From Hysterangium stoloniferum (lineage: Eukaryota; Basidiomycota; Agaricomycetes; Hysterangiales; Hysterangiaceae): 64,000 nt of DNA. The position numbers were made by a program, and so were the translations under genes. The stretch is taken from contig WHVD01000053.1 in NCBI GenBank assembly GCA_015178975.1, forward strand, positions 186,001 through 250,000, read 5' to 3'. Positions 10,930 to 22,227 of this stretch are shown here, piece after piece (within the stretch, counting starts at the first letter, position 1; each line of letters opens with the position of its first letter). Below the pieces are notes generated by a model, which saw only the letters and a list, made by a program, of their open reading frames with translations, made no database searches and was not told where the DNA came from.

Positions 10930-12023
10930 AGGCCTGCCTACTACCACAGCAAGACTACACCGCTCACCCAACCTAGGCAGCTGCATTTCTGGCAGACAGG
11001 TTCGATATGTGCTGTGATGCAATTTGCTCGAAGGCCCTTATGTATGTTTCGTATGCTAAGGATTTTCATCTGCCCGCTAGTCATACTATCTCGGGATCGA
11101 CTCCTTGTGCTAAGAAGAAGGAGGCACCACCAATGTGGAAAGAGTGGCCAAAGGTTGTTCCCCATCCACAAGCCTGGAGGACTGAATTAATCCAGTGGAG
11201 TGCTGCCTTTTTAACTATTGGTCTGACCTCTCCCTTGTTGTCTCGCCAGCAAAATAAAGGATCGTCCGGCCCTGCTGGGACAACCTTGGCTAAATTGATC
11301 AAGGCATCAATCAGGCAGACTCCCTGTTGGTCCATTATAAATACTGCCTGAATCTCTCCGACTTTGGCTGTCTTCGCGGATGGCAGGTCTAAACGTGCAT
11401 AGCGGTTTCCATTGTTGTCACGACTAATTAGAACATCCTTTCGTTTTAGGTGTTTGGTGGTGTCAAAGTGCGGTCTGGATGTCACGGTAACCTCGCCAAA
11501 ACGCATTAGTCCCCAGAAGGCACATGAAGCCACTGCCCAAATGCATGTGTCGAATGCATCGCTCAGGTCCAGGATTGACTTCAGTGCGAATAACATCCTC
11601 AATTGTACTGGGGGTCGTGGGGGTCATTTTCGTGCCATGCCTTGTAAGTTCTCCAATCCTCATAGTGACCATTCAATTTATGTGCGTTCCTCGTCAGACA
11701 GCAGTGGTGGTCAGCCTTGTGCTATATGCCATGCCCTGATTGATGCAAGGTATTTCCTTGTCACACTGACGGAGATTGTCTCAAATCTGGTTCCAGCAGC
11801 CAAGCCATCTCCGAGAAATGATGGGTCTGCAGCTGCCCAGAGAGCAAAGGAATGGATCACTGGGAAGGACGCCGGTAGTCTGTCCACTTCTGCAATTGAG
11901 AAGATGTCACAGAAGATGTGACATTTTCGTAGGCCAGCGCCGTAGGCTTTGGGTTCCTTTAAAGAGGCCTCTGATGCAATCATTGCGATTAATTGGAGGA
12001 CCAGGTGCTGTATAGTAGCCGGG
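10930..12023 (-). pseudogene. DIRS-like element: tyrosine recombinase domain (C-terminal part)
   Basis: Minus-strand reading from 12023 gives an N-terminal SAM-like region (11983-11711, HIFCDIFSIAE and KYLASIRAWHIAQG). The catalytic domain follows (11602-11081): the first Arg lies in GLMRFGEV, and the H-x-x-R box reads HSFHIGGAS, so the expected second Arg is His. The nucleophile Tyr of ETYIRAF lies near 11040 in a frame broken by stops. Tyrosine recombinases of this type integrate circular cDNA in DIRS and Ngaro elements. A frameshift separates the two halves near 11650. It is the 3' continuation of the polyprotein at 19590-22195, now separated from it by the insertion 12029-19584. Confidence 0.85.
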
Positions 12024-13854
12024 GGTGTTGTGAGGTATCAGCCTTATCTCATAATATTCTCTTAATTTTCTGTGAATTACTTAATATTTTCTCGAATTTT
12101 TATTGTATTTTTATTATGTTTATTGTGAAAAATAGGCCTTATTCCTTTTAACTTCGCATAAATAATAGCATATATGGACTCATATTATGCTATTATTACT
12201 TAGTTCGCCAATTTTAAGCCATTTTTTTGCCTCCGTGTTCACCGCCTCTCTCAGGATACTCCAGGTGCTCAGCTCCCCCGGGATACCCCACGTGTGTTCC
12301 CGATTAGGTATCACTTTCCCACACTTTGTCGCGGCTGGCTGAAATGTAAAAAAGAATATATATATATATTATACAATATTTATGATATAATTACAAGAGA
12401 CCATCAGTGCAACTCGATGCTTGACAAAACAATGTTTTCAATATTATATGTAAAATACCAACTGGGGCACATCTTCAAGGTAAGTACAAATCCTCATCCT
12501 TCCTCAGCGCATATTCTAATTTTTAACTTTTACACTATATTCCAGGTTTCACACTGTTGACACGCACATACATGTTAGTGTGTTTGAGCAAGGATGGAAA
12601 CTCTTCCATCTTACCGAATCTGGGGTGAAGGCCAGGAAGGCACCCGAGGCAGAGTGTATGAAATTGATATATGAAACTGGCCCAGAAAAGTTTCACGATC
12701 TGTTGACACCTGATTGGGACATTGCATGCAAGGTATGAGGGGAGGAATAACACAGTGACAATGGTTAAATAATCGTGTTGCAGCACAGGATCTGTGAAAC
12801 TTGTCCCAGAATCGTAGCTCCAACTCCGCATTGCACTTCCACCTTCACCGTCGTTGTCTCATTGCCATTTTGACACCGCCTCGCAATCGTAACTTCAACA
12901 TTGTACCGCACTCGCAGTCGCACCTGCACTTGCACCTGCACTTGCACTTGCATCCGCACTCGTTTTCAGTATCGCACTCGTAACTGCCGGTCATACAACG
13001 TTATCATCGAACCAATTGAACCAACCCATGCTTGGCCCACACCCATGCTGTTTTGCACGTCCATCACGATTGTCACCATTACCATCACTACCGTCGCCGC
13101 TGTTCAGCGTTGACCACAAGTCATAACTCCAGTACACATATTATTCCATTGTCGAAATTCACCCTATCCTACACATTGCTGTACCGTTCATCATCGTCTC
13201 ATTCACAACACTTGGATATTGACTCGTTCCGGGGAACCCACTCATTCAGTTCCTTTCCGTCAATTAGATCTCAGTGCAGTTTGAGTTTGACTCTGGCCTC
13301 TACCATTCTATTCCAGCATCACAATAGAAGCCGCAGCAATTTCCTGGATCTTTACAATCTTCATTTTCTGTTATGTATTTCTAAGTTTTTTCCAATTTTT
13401 TAAACAATTTCCCCTAACAAATTGCGAAAACAAATATTCAAATGTAATTATATTGCGACGATTAAATTGTAAAATATTTGTTTGATTTATCTTGAATTTA
13501 TACAATTTATTTTGTATTTTTATCTAATAAATTGAGCAAATTATTGAATTTCTACTTTTTATTCTTTTTTGATTAATATGTCGGCGACTCAGCGCTTATT
13601 CACAACGCGCGAGTAATCATGTGACATTCACATGATATTTCAAACTCCGACGCCGACAAAACGCGATTTGAAATACTCGCGCATTATCAAGGCGAAATAT
13701 ATATATATTTTTATATTATTATAATAAAATATTATATTTATAACTAACTAAAAGTAAATATAATAATTATATAATAATATAAAACTGGCCTGGCGTTTAT
13801 TACACGGCGCGCGGGAAAATCGTCACAACGAGTGACAACCGTCATAACAGGTGA

Positions 13855-13985
13855 CAGTTGTCACAAGGGCGCGCGACGGTCACAGAGGCGCGCGACGGTC
13901 ACAGAGGCGCGCGACGGTCACAAAGGCGCGCGACGGTCACAACACGTGACAGTCACAAGACGCGAAGGGTGTCATGCGCGCGCAC
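13855..13985 (+). repeat. GC-rich 19-bp repeats in the U3 of LTR A1
   Basis: About four copies of CGCGCGACGGTCACAGAGG within an otherwise AT-rich LTR. The shared GTGAC/GTCAC core also recurs in the tandem repeats at 18484-18600 of the related LTR, at the same distance class upstream of the TATA box. Confidence 0.8.
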
Positions 13986-14288
13986 AGGCGCGAGAGCATT
14001 ATGTCATCATATATGCTACTGCAACAAAAACAGGAAACTCTCTGGAACATTCCAGTGGCTTCCAATGGAACATTAGTTAATAGGTACTAATATTAGATAG
14101 AATATTGTAGAATATTCTATAAAATTCTACAATGTTCCATTATGCCAAGAATATTCTATAGTGTCTTAGAAGTAGTTAGAACCTTCCACAATGCTCTAGA
14201 AAATTCTAGAAAATTCTAAATGACATCACTCCTCCCAGAATGACATCATTAAATCTTCTAGAATCTTCTAAATGTCTCAGACTAAAAT

Positions 14289-14298
14289 GTATATAAGG
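14289..14298 (+). promoter_or_regulatory. TATA-type promoter element of LTR A1
   Basis: GTATATAAGG, preceded by AAAAT. The same AAAATGTATATAAGG context occurs at 18867-18881 in copy A2, so it is conserved between otherwise divergent LTRs and probably marks the start of R. Confidence 0.6.
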
Positions 14299-15335
14299 AG
14301 CTCAGCTCCAGCCTTGAAACAAATCAATCATATTATCATATCATCTCACCACATCTGTGTGTGTCACTGCAGCAAGCAGGCTACTCCACCCCTATCTGGG
14401 CAGTTGGACATCTAATTCCACCTCTATCAGAGCTGTTGGAAACCCTTGCCACCTCTATCAGAGTTGTTGGCCCAATCAGATCCCTTGTCACCTCAATCTG
14501 AGCTGTTGACTGATCTGCTGTTCCCCTGTCACCTCAATCTGAGTTGTTGACTTTTGTTCCCCTTTGCCACTTCTTAATTGAATAGTTGGCTATCTTTTAT
14601 ATATTATTTCCACTTCAGTTAGATCTGTTGGTTATCAACTAATAATATATAAATAATCTTATACTATAGTCATCTCTTAATTGAGTATTTGATTATTAGT
14701 TTTCTCTACATTGTTATTTGTAGTTTAAGACTTCAGTCACCTCTAGTTGAGTAATTTGACTGTTTATTACATTGCAAATAATCCCATTCCTTTGTTCATT
14801 TATTGTGAATCAGTAAAGCAAATTCACATAAACAAATACTGAGAATATCCTTGCAGAATCCTTAAGACTACATTAAGATCCTGATAAGTTAATATCACAG
14901 TAGACCTTGTAGGTTAGTGTAAATAAAGCATATATTAGCCAAATAGTGTTTTATTCTATATCTAATCTTTTGACCCGTTTATAGATATTTTTACTGTTTG
15001 ACAAATAGTATAAAATATATATAAACTAGCTAGCATTGAAGTTAAATCTAGCTTCGGAATCAGTAAATTGTTATTCTTATTTTAGTAGTTGTTTTTACAG
15101 AAAAAGAACAAGCTTGCACAAGCAGCTCTCAAAACCTTCTTTGCGAAGTACGTGCATATATTCAAGTAAACTCTTGACTTCAGGGGTTCTAAGTCTATTT
15201 AGGCTGCCACTGATTAATATCAAATACTTAAATTATTTTACCTTGCAGTGAATTGAGTATTTGCACATTTTGATAGAGCATTGGACTCCTTTTTCGGAAA
15301 ATAGTATTAAAATAAGGCTAATACATTACATTTTC

Positions 15336-15840
15336 ACTGTCGTATCGATTTCGTCTACCGTAGTGTTTGTCAATCCGCAACTCATCCGCTGTTAGGGATC
15401 AACATGTCTGCTGACTTGGTTGTTGGGGATACTGTCCATTTTGATCGGGGAGGGGTGTAAGCCTGGATCCGCCCTGCACTCCGGACCATTCGTTTGGTTT
15501 TGCAAATCCGCTATTTCTCACTCTTTGTGAACCGTGCCTTATCCAGGTTTTCAGGTTCCGAATAGAGAGGAGTGTAAGTCTGGACGAATATCAACAGTCT
15601 TGTTTTGGGTTTTCTTATCTGTTTATTTTCGGGACCCTTTCACAACCATACCCCCTCACAGTACTGCATTGTCCGTTATCAGTGTCCATCATCATCCATC
15701 ATTCCCCCATATTGCACAGTTCACCATCTCATTTTGCATTTTACAATAACTTAAGAGATGACAATATATTGACATAGCACATTTACTCGGGCAAATCCCA
15801 TGAATACACTTTCCCATTATCTTGACCAAAGTACAAATAT
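15336..15840. other. Unassigned sequence downstream of LTR A1
   Basis: No long open frame and no recognised element. It is part of the 12029-19584 insertion. Confidence 0.4.
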
Positions 15841-16370
15841 TCACTGATGATATTCGGTCAATCTGCCGATTGCATATTTTATGCCTTGTTTGACGCTACC
15901 GTCAATGAAATGCTCTGGCCTCCAGACGTCGGCGTCGTCACCCCAAACCGACTTAAGCCTTGATAAATTCAGGAGGGGAGAACATAAAGTATTAGGACGC
16001 GAACCTGTTGTAAGTGAGAATGGATATAATGATTTTTTGTCCTGCGGGAATTGAGACATCTGTGATGATTTCCCCCTTCTTCGTCGTTGTAGCCGTAGAC
16101 AGGGGAATAACGTCGTCCTGTTTTGATTTACGCTCGATCGCTGGAACGATGGAGTGAAACTGCAGGGTTTCCTGTCCAAAATTTATCTTTTAGATAGTGA
16201 AGTATGCGAGGGGCACACACCTTTATCAAGGAGAGGAGATATTTCATGGAGTCAAGGTCGGCGACTGACAGCTCGTCATCTCCGCGCCGTGTGGCTTGCA
16301 TACGAGTCGCTTTGATCTCATCCCTAACTAATGTTTGATATTCGTGGTTCAACATAAACAGACCATGAGA
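15841..16370 (-). pseudogene. Cytochrome P450 gene fragment (intron-containing)
   Basis: Minus-strand exons read as a P450 I-to-K helix and beyond. The first exon (16360-16222) contains VRDEIKA and ends DLDSMKYLLSLIK. An intron follows (GTGTGT...ACAG, about 16173-16221). The next exon starts with the K-helix ETLQFHSIVP, then DDVIPLS and IPAGQKI, and continues after a gap to WGDDADVWRPEHF near 15950. The K-helix ExxR is ExxQ, so the conserved Arg is lost. The N-terminal half and the heme-binding Cys loop are absent. P450s are membrane-bound monooxygenases; this piece cannot be functional. Introns in normal places mean genomic DNA, not cDNA, was moved. Confidence 0.75.
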
Positions 16371-16660
16371 CCAATAAAATATAGAGCAGTGATGATGGAC
16401 ATAAACCCACCATTGGCAGCTGACACTTTAGTGTTCGCAGTGTCTGAAATTGCCACTGTGCCTTCACCGTTTCGCCCATAAGGGTAGTAAGGTCGTTCAT
16501 TGAGTGGAAGCTGGTTGCAAAGATAACTACGTCTGCGTGGTAATTTTTAGTAGTGGTCCGCACGCCACCTGGAATGAATTCAACAATCGGGTCCTTCGTC
16601 AAATTGACATTTGGAGATCCGAGCGACTTGAGATACTTCCCGTCTATGTCCAGTGGGCGT
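16371..16660 (-). pseudogene. Flavin-containing monooxygenase gene fragment
   Basis: Minus-strand reading gives DGKYLKSLGSPNVNL, then DPIVEFIPGGVRT and HADVVIFATSF. This is the conserved pattern near the C-terminal FAD/NADPH-domain junction of FMO and Baeyer-Villiger-type enzymes (…D-x-x-I-x-A-T-x-F). It ends where P450 sequence begins a few bases further on, so two unrelated oxidoreductase fragments are joined in the same orientation. Non-functional. Confidence 0.65.
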
Positions 16661-18483
16661 TAAATAAGACAGCGACCGCGGCTTGTAAGTGTGATGAATT
16701 GAAGGCATCGAACAAGGTGAACAGCAGCATGGGCAAAGTCACAATGACGGTGATGAATGCAATGCAAGTGTAACATGAAATTGAAGGTACGATTCTGGGC
16801 CAAGTTTCAACGGCGGGTGTTGAACGAGACAACGACGTTGAAGATAATGGTTCGCAGATGTGATGACTCGAATTTTATGTTCAGTGAGGGTGAGAGCAGT
16901 ACGATAATTTCCGATTGGGAGAGTTGAATGAGGATGTCGGATGAAAAATGAGTGGATGCGAACGAGTCGTGTTTGCGTTGTCGGAAAAGGCAAAGTCGAT
17001 ATCAAAAAAAAGGGAAAGGCTGCTGTCTAATGCAGCCTTACATTGGCATCGGTCCAGACATTGATAGGACCAAACTGTATTCCTCGAGAACGGCGAGTAT
17101 GATACACGATGATGACGGTAAGTAAAACGATATGAAAAAACTACTATGCGCATCTGTGATAATGTAATCAGTATGTTGTAAGCCACCAGGCTTACATTTT
17201 AGGCTCAAGTGTAGTTTACTCGATTACCTTTTCACACTGAAGGGAATAATATATTTTTTGTTATAATGGTATATAATTAATAATAGGACATTATGGAGTT
17301 GGCAAGTGTGTTGGTTTCATAACAAACCACATGATAGTCACTTTCACCCATAATATAATTGCAAGACCCGTCATCCAGCAGCCCTGAATGCAATAAAACC
17401 CACTGAAAAAGTTCTGTTGTATGTGAAGAGAATGAATAACAGTCAATATAAGCTACACATAATTTTTTAGGTTGGATTTTAAACATAAGTCGCAATTAAG
17501 TGACCTACAAGGCCTAATTAAGTTAACCGAGCTTAATTTTAAGGCAAATTTTAATGAATTTTAACGAATTTTAAGGGCTCCCATCAACAAACCAGGCAAT
17601 TTTATAGTACAAAGATGGCTGCTAGACCTTTTCTTTACTATTAAAAAGCCAACTATCCATTTTCTATAATATTTGAAGTGCAATACAGGCCCAACATATC
17701 AAATAAGTTTCATCGAATGGTCTATTGCCTTAAGCACGTGTTGAAGAATATAAGCTGCCCCATTTCGTACGACTATATGTATGATAAATGCTACATGAAA
17801 GATGAATTAAATTCAAAATTATTTCCAGTGAAACTGGTGATGTAGTCAACTATATGAGTCTCATCCATTGTAAGATTTGAATAAATTTAAGAACTGTCTA
17901 AGAACAGTGGCCTGTGTATGAATTTAATTCTACAAGAGAAATGGCTGCTGAGGATTAAATATTTACATTTCTAGGCTTTGCATTCGACTCGGAATGAGAT
18001 TGGGAAACTGTCGCAAAGTAGTTTAGGCAGATGATCTATCTGATGACTATTTTTTACTTTCTATGCATTAAAAAATTACAGTGCCGATTTTGTCAAAATG
18101 ATCTAAAAGAAATTCAAGAGAATGATTGTGCCATCTTAAATAAATCTATTCATTCATTCAATCTTTTTTTGTTCGGTGAAAAACGAGCATGACCCAATGG
18201 TGTTTAGGACACGACGAAGGGGTTAGAGTGGGCGTTTGAGTGCATTCATGGCAGTGTCCGAGGAATGATCCTACACTAGCCTGCACTATCCCAATTTTAA
18301 GCAGTTAGCAAATTTTAACACCAAAAGGCTTAAAATATCGGAGTTAAGGGGACTTAATTAAATTATTATAATTTTTAACTAATTATTTCTATTTTATTTA
18401 CTTAGTTATTACTGCCCAGCACATTGCCTTGCTTGTATGTGTTTGGGTGTCACATGACACATTACCTAATCTGGCTCATACAG
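16661..18483. other. Unassigned sequence within the family A insertion
   Basis: No convincing gene. 17500-18400 is AT-rich with repeated AATTTTAA-like words. 18240-18480 leads into the U3 of the 3' LTR region. Confidence 0.4.
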
Positions 18484-18600
18484 TCACACAAGTGACTAGC
18501 ATTTAGTCACACAAGTGACTAGCATTTAGTCACACAAGTGACTAGCATTTAGTCACACAAGTGACTGTAATACTAGTCACACGAGTGACTGTAACCAGTC
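18484..18600 (+). repeat. 23-bp tandem repeats with inverted AGTCAC/GTGACT core
   Basis: Four to five copies of a 23-bp unit containing AGTCACACAAGTGACT, an imperfect palindrome, followed by TAGCATTT. They lie about 270 bp upstream of the TATA box at 18871-18881. The arrangement resembles an array of binding sites in an LTR U3. Confidence 0.85.
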
Positions 18601-18870
18601 GCGTGACTTATTACATAAGCCTCCAGTGTCGGGATGTCACACAAGTCACGGATGTGACTACCCGAGTCATTAATTGATGCCGCCGACTCATCGTTTGCTT
18701 CCATCCCCAGCCTTGAACCTTCATATTCAAGCAAGAGGTTAGAACCCTTGTCTCAGAGAAGGGAATCACATGATAAATAAAGGGTAAATAATGAGTAGAA
18801 TATGAGGTCATTATGATCTAACTAATGACCTCATAAACTAAATAGTTAGCTAATCATTGAGTTATCAAAA

Positions 18871-19584
18871 TGTATATAAGGAGGGCTAAGTTTCCAATAA
18901 AATCATCTATCACACACATATTTTACAGTACAGCACAGAAGCTTACCTCATCATCCTAAGGACAATAATAGCCTTAGTCTGATACACTCACTGCAAGCAC
19001 CTACACTTGCAGCATCTTGAATCTTTGTCAGCAACTCTTGGACTTAGCTAATCATCTAAGTTCCCCAGCCTCACAGCTACCCTTTAGGCTTATTAATTAG
19101 ATAATAAACCTAATAAGTATCTAAGTATCCTTACTGAAATCCCTGCCAATACTAGATTACTCAAGCCCCAGCCCTAAGTTTATTGAATTAATCAAGTACA
19201 AGCATCCAGATAATCCAATACAAATTATTTTCTCTATTAATAAATTATTTAACACCTTGTTAAATAACTATTAATAGTTACAAATAAGCATACAAGAATC
19301 CGAAGCTCTTATATCAAGTCTCTGCTAAGTTACTGCACATATATGCAGCTTCCAGCCCCTATTCTCAAGGAATAGTTCTTTTATTGCTAAAAGAGTCATA
19401 CACAGTTCTATTGAACCTTTCAATAATCAAAATAAGCATTGATTTGAGTTGTTTAAGCTGAATAGTGCAGCTCATTAATCTATCAGTATTTAAATTACTG
19501 GACCTTTGCTTGTTTTATTGTTGAAGCTCTGTGACACTATAGCATATATTGAGCTATCTAAGAGAATCCCCTGAATACATTACA
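18871..19584 (+). mobile_element. LTR family A 3' portion (copy A2) with TATA box
   Basis: TGTATATAAGG at 18871-18881 begins the transcribed part. The sequence from 19010 to 19584 is similar to 1-563 and ends TACATTACA at the insertion border. The 5' start of this LTR was not found by eye. Confidence 0.65.
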
Positions 19585-19589
19585 GGTGT

Positions 19590-21136
19590 GTTGACGCCTA
19601 TCCACTTGAACAGCCTCTCTGCTGCTTTGCATGGAGGTCTCAGTGGGGATGGGGCTAGGTGCCCATGATTAGATGATGATATATTCGATGCTCGGGTAAA
19701 TGGTGCTGGTAGCAATGCCGGTGCTACCCGATGATGCAAATGGATGGGAATATCCATCTCAGTGTGGGTGTTTGCCCTCGGGAAACCCCTGAGAAATTCG
19801 GTGATGTGTCCTCGTGAGAGGGCATCCGACACGTTGTCTCTTGAGGGTATGTAAATGGCTTTCAAATGTATTCAGTGGGTGGCTAGTAGGCAGTAAATCT
19901 CTTTTAGGACCTTGTTTTTCTCCTTGCTGCGGGAATGACCCTTGTTTATAATGGTGACTACCCCACTGTTGTCGGAGTGCACCAAGAATGTTGAATGAGA
20001 AGGGAGTTGATGGGGCAGCAAGCCATTCTGCAGTGCCAATCTCAGGCCCAGCTCTACTGCTACTGCTTCTGCCCACCCAATATCGCATTCGCAGCGAGGG
20101 CTGACTTTGAAACTGGGAGCCCATTTCCAGGCGGCCCAATGGCAGTCGACGATGACGCCTATCCCATAGGATGAGCTGGCATCTCCCCACCAGCTGATGT
20201 CTACTACGTCGGGTGATGGAATTGGGAGTTCATTTGGCAGATGCCGGAGTATGTACTGGATCCAGGAGAGATCCGCTCATACTGATGGGGTTGGCAGTAG
20301 GTGTGCTCTGTGAGAATGAAATCCGCATGCAAATGCTGCGATGGACCAGAGAAAGGGCCTGATCCATGGGAAGATGGCTGACAAGTGCACCAACTTCCCA
20401 TGTAGCTTCTCCGCCTCGTTTGCTGAGAACTGCGTGCCATCTGCCATCCACTGTGTGATCAAGGTGAGGGTTGTGTGTAGTTTCTCTGGTGGCACAGCAA
20501 CTGTCTTTGAGTTAAAGTCCCATAGGAAGCCGATGTACTTCTGCACTGTTGCAAATGGTCGTGTTTTGCTTCTGCTCCATGGGACCCCAAATTGGGCGGA
20601 CAAGGTGATGAAGTCCTCTTCTATCCAAATCTGACCTAGGAGGTGAATGGCTAGGAAGTCGTCCACCCATTTGAGTAGCCGTCCGAAGCCTGCCTTCCGA
20701 TACAGCGCTATCAGCATATCTGCAATGCTGCCAAAAACTCCAGCACTGGAGGCCAGACCAAATGCTACTGCTCGGTCGATGTATACCAAGCCATCCCACG
20801 AAATGCAGCAAGTGTTCTGTTGAGATGTCGAATGTGGCCGCTACGCAGCCATCCGGTAAGGATAAGATTAGTGCTGCAGCATCCGCAAAGGTGCCCCACT
20901 CTGTGGGGAAGTTGTCTGAATTTATTCCACTGTTTATGGAAGGGTATTCTGGGTCTCCCCGGGGAAAGGAAAGGTCTTGGATTAGGCGGTAAGTGTTGGA
21001 GTTCGGTTTTGGGATGAGGCCCAGTGGGGAGGTTCTGAAATGGGCTGATGATCTGTTCTAGCTCCGCTGGGGTGAAGCCCTGAGAGTAGCGTCCAGCCCC
21101 TTGTTCGCTCACTATGTACTTGTATATAAAGTCCAT
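19590..21136 (-). pseudogene. DIRS-like element: reverse transcriptase and RNase H
   Basis: Read from 21136 leftwards. The RT palm occurs as FGLASSAGVFGSIADM and the catalytic LLKWVDDF (about 20690-20790), with downstream QKYIGFLWDF. RNase H follows, ending in IPSRDNVSDALSRG near 19830 and a linker ending GVNTP at the insertion border. This RT type, with DDF rather than YxDD and with a downstream tyrosine recombinase instead of an integrase, is typical of DIRS-like retroelements of basidiomycetes. Several frame changes break the reading (near 20800, 20440 and 20200). Confidence 0.85.
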
Positions 21137-21161
21137 GTCTAATGAAGAGGATTTGTGATTT

Positions 21162-22195
21162 TCAAAAAATGACGGTGCGCAATATGCAGTCCTTTACCCC
21201 AATATCGAAGCCATTGATTAAACCTGAGATAACATATTCCCACCTGTTGAGTATACCATATTTACTTAATGTACGTGCCGCTTCGATTGGATCAAGTGGC
21301 ATTGTGACCCTTCTTGGGTCAGAGATGCTTGCAGGCTGCTGCTCCATGGTCTTGCTCGAAGCAGATGCTGCACATGTGTGCATTGGTGCAGGTCTCACCC
21401 CACCGGCACTGTGATCCTGTTGCCCACTTGAAACAAAACTGCTTCCCATCGGGGGATGCCAAGGCGTGCTTGTTTTTGGCATCCCAGGCGATTGGGGCAG
21501 CATTCTTCCCTGCTGATGTGAGTTTTGCTGTGCAGTCAGCCGGAAAGTGCCCCTGAGTCCCACACCGAACGCAATGTGAACGTTCCCCCATCTGTGCAAG
21601 GCCTCTTTCGAGGAGAAGTGGAGAGGGACGGTGGCCCAGCTGGCCCGAGGCGTTTCACTGGGAAGACTGAGGTGGTGCTGGATCTTGATGCCTGCAGTGC
21701 TGCCCATGTTGAGATGATTGTCAGCGCATTGGTGTCCAGGCAGCTCAAGTTGTGGGTCGGGTTGCGGGCAGCTGCTTCACACTGTTGCACATCATATTCC
21801 ATGGCCACTTCCCAGCTATGGGAGTTCGCAATGGTTGTCACAACTGCGTGGTGGGCCAAAAGCGCATCAGCTCTGGTGTCACCCCTGTGAATCCTAGGAC
21901 GGTCGACCGCTGCTGCTGCTGCTGAGAGCCAGTCAATGATGGAGATGTTCCTCTCATTATCACGGTCCAGCCCTTTGGCCACGATGTTGCCTGAAGGCAA
22001 GAAGGTGAATTCTTCCAAGCCTCTCTCTGCCTTCTGCCACGCCTCCATAGTGAGGGCTGTATAAAGGACGTAGTGTAGGTTCCTGAAGGCTTCCTCTACC
22101 TTCTGAGGAATGGGGATCTCTAAGGCGTTGGCCTTGAATCCTGGAATTATATCAGGGACGGCTGCCTTCTTGGCAGTCCTAGTGTCACCAGCCAT
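21162..22195 (-). pseudogene. DIRS-like element: gag-like protein with zinc fingers
   Basis: Starts at an ATG at 22195 (MAGDTRTAKKAAVP). The N-terminal ~200 residues resemble the gag-like region that precedes such RTs. The C-terminal part (21590-21320) holds a CCHC-type knuckle CVRCGTQGHFPADC and a further C-rich segment with CRWGETCTNAHMC, probably a CCCH-type finger. These are expected to bind element RNA. One frame change lies near 21560. It lies directly upstream of the RT region, in the usual gag-RT-RH-YR order. Confidence 0.8.
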
Positions 22196-22227
22196 GGAGG
22201 CCCGTATGTTGGCCAGTTCAACGAGTG

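Larger units (their letters stand above)
12071..15330 (+). mobile_element. Nested long LTR, family A (copy A1), TSD TTTTC
   Basis: Begins TGTGAATTAC, ends ATACATTACA, and is flanked by TTTTC at 12066-12070 and 15331-15335. Both ends resemble the termini of the surrounding element (TGTGA… and …TACATTACA). A TATA-type promoter with GTATATAAGG at 14289-14298 lies downstream of a repeat-rich U3. At 3.26 kb it is very long for an LTR and may itself hold insertions; 12290-13400 (with a CACTTGCACCTGCA-like low-complexity run at 12920-12960) has no counterpart in copy A2. The left border is less certain than the right. Confidence 0.55.
12029..19584. mobile_element. 7.56-kb insertion of long-LTR family A, with TSD GGTGT
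   Basis: The insertion begins TGTGAGGTATC and ends TACATTACA. It is flanked by the perfect 5-bp duplication GGTGT at 12024-12028 and 19585-19589. Removing it rejoins the DIRS-like polyprotein in frame (…GVNTP to PATIQHL…), which fixes both borders. It carries no recognisable gag or pol. Its contents are a further nested LTR (12071-15330), a P450/FMO gene fragment pair and a U3-like region with tandem repeats ending in the 3' terminus. It is either a non-autonomous element or a stack of nested LTRs. Confidence 0.8.

Noticed and set aside
12900..13400. His/Thr-rich open frames
   Set aside because: They come from low-complexity CACTTGCACCTGCA-type sequence within an LTR; no domain seen.
13441..13800. 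AT-rich TATATATA tract as an origin of replication
   Set aside because: AT-richness alone is not evidence for an origin in a basidiomycete; it lies within an LTR.
18484..18600. 23-bp repeats as a CRISPR-like array
   Set aside because: The repeat and its 'spacer' are the same in each unit; it is a tandem repeat in an LTR U3.
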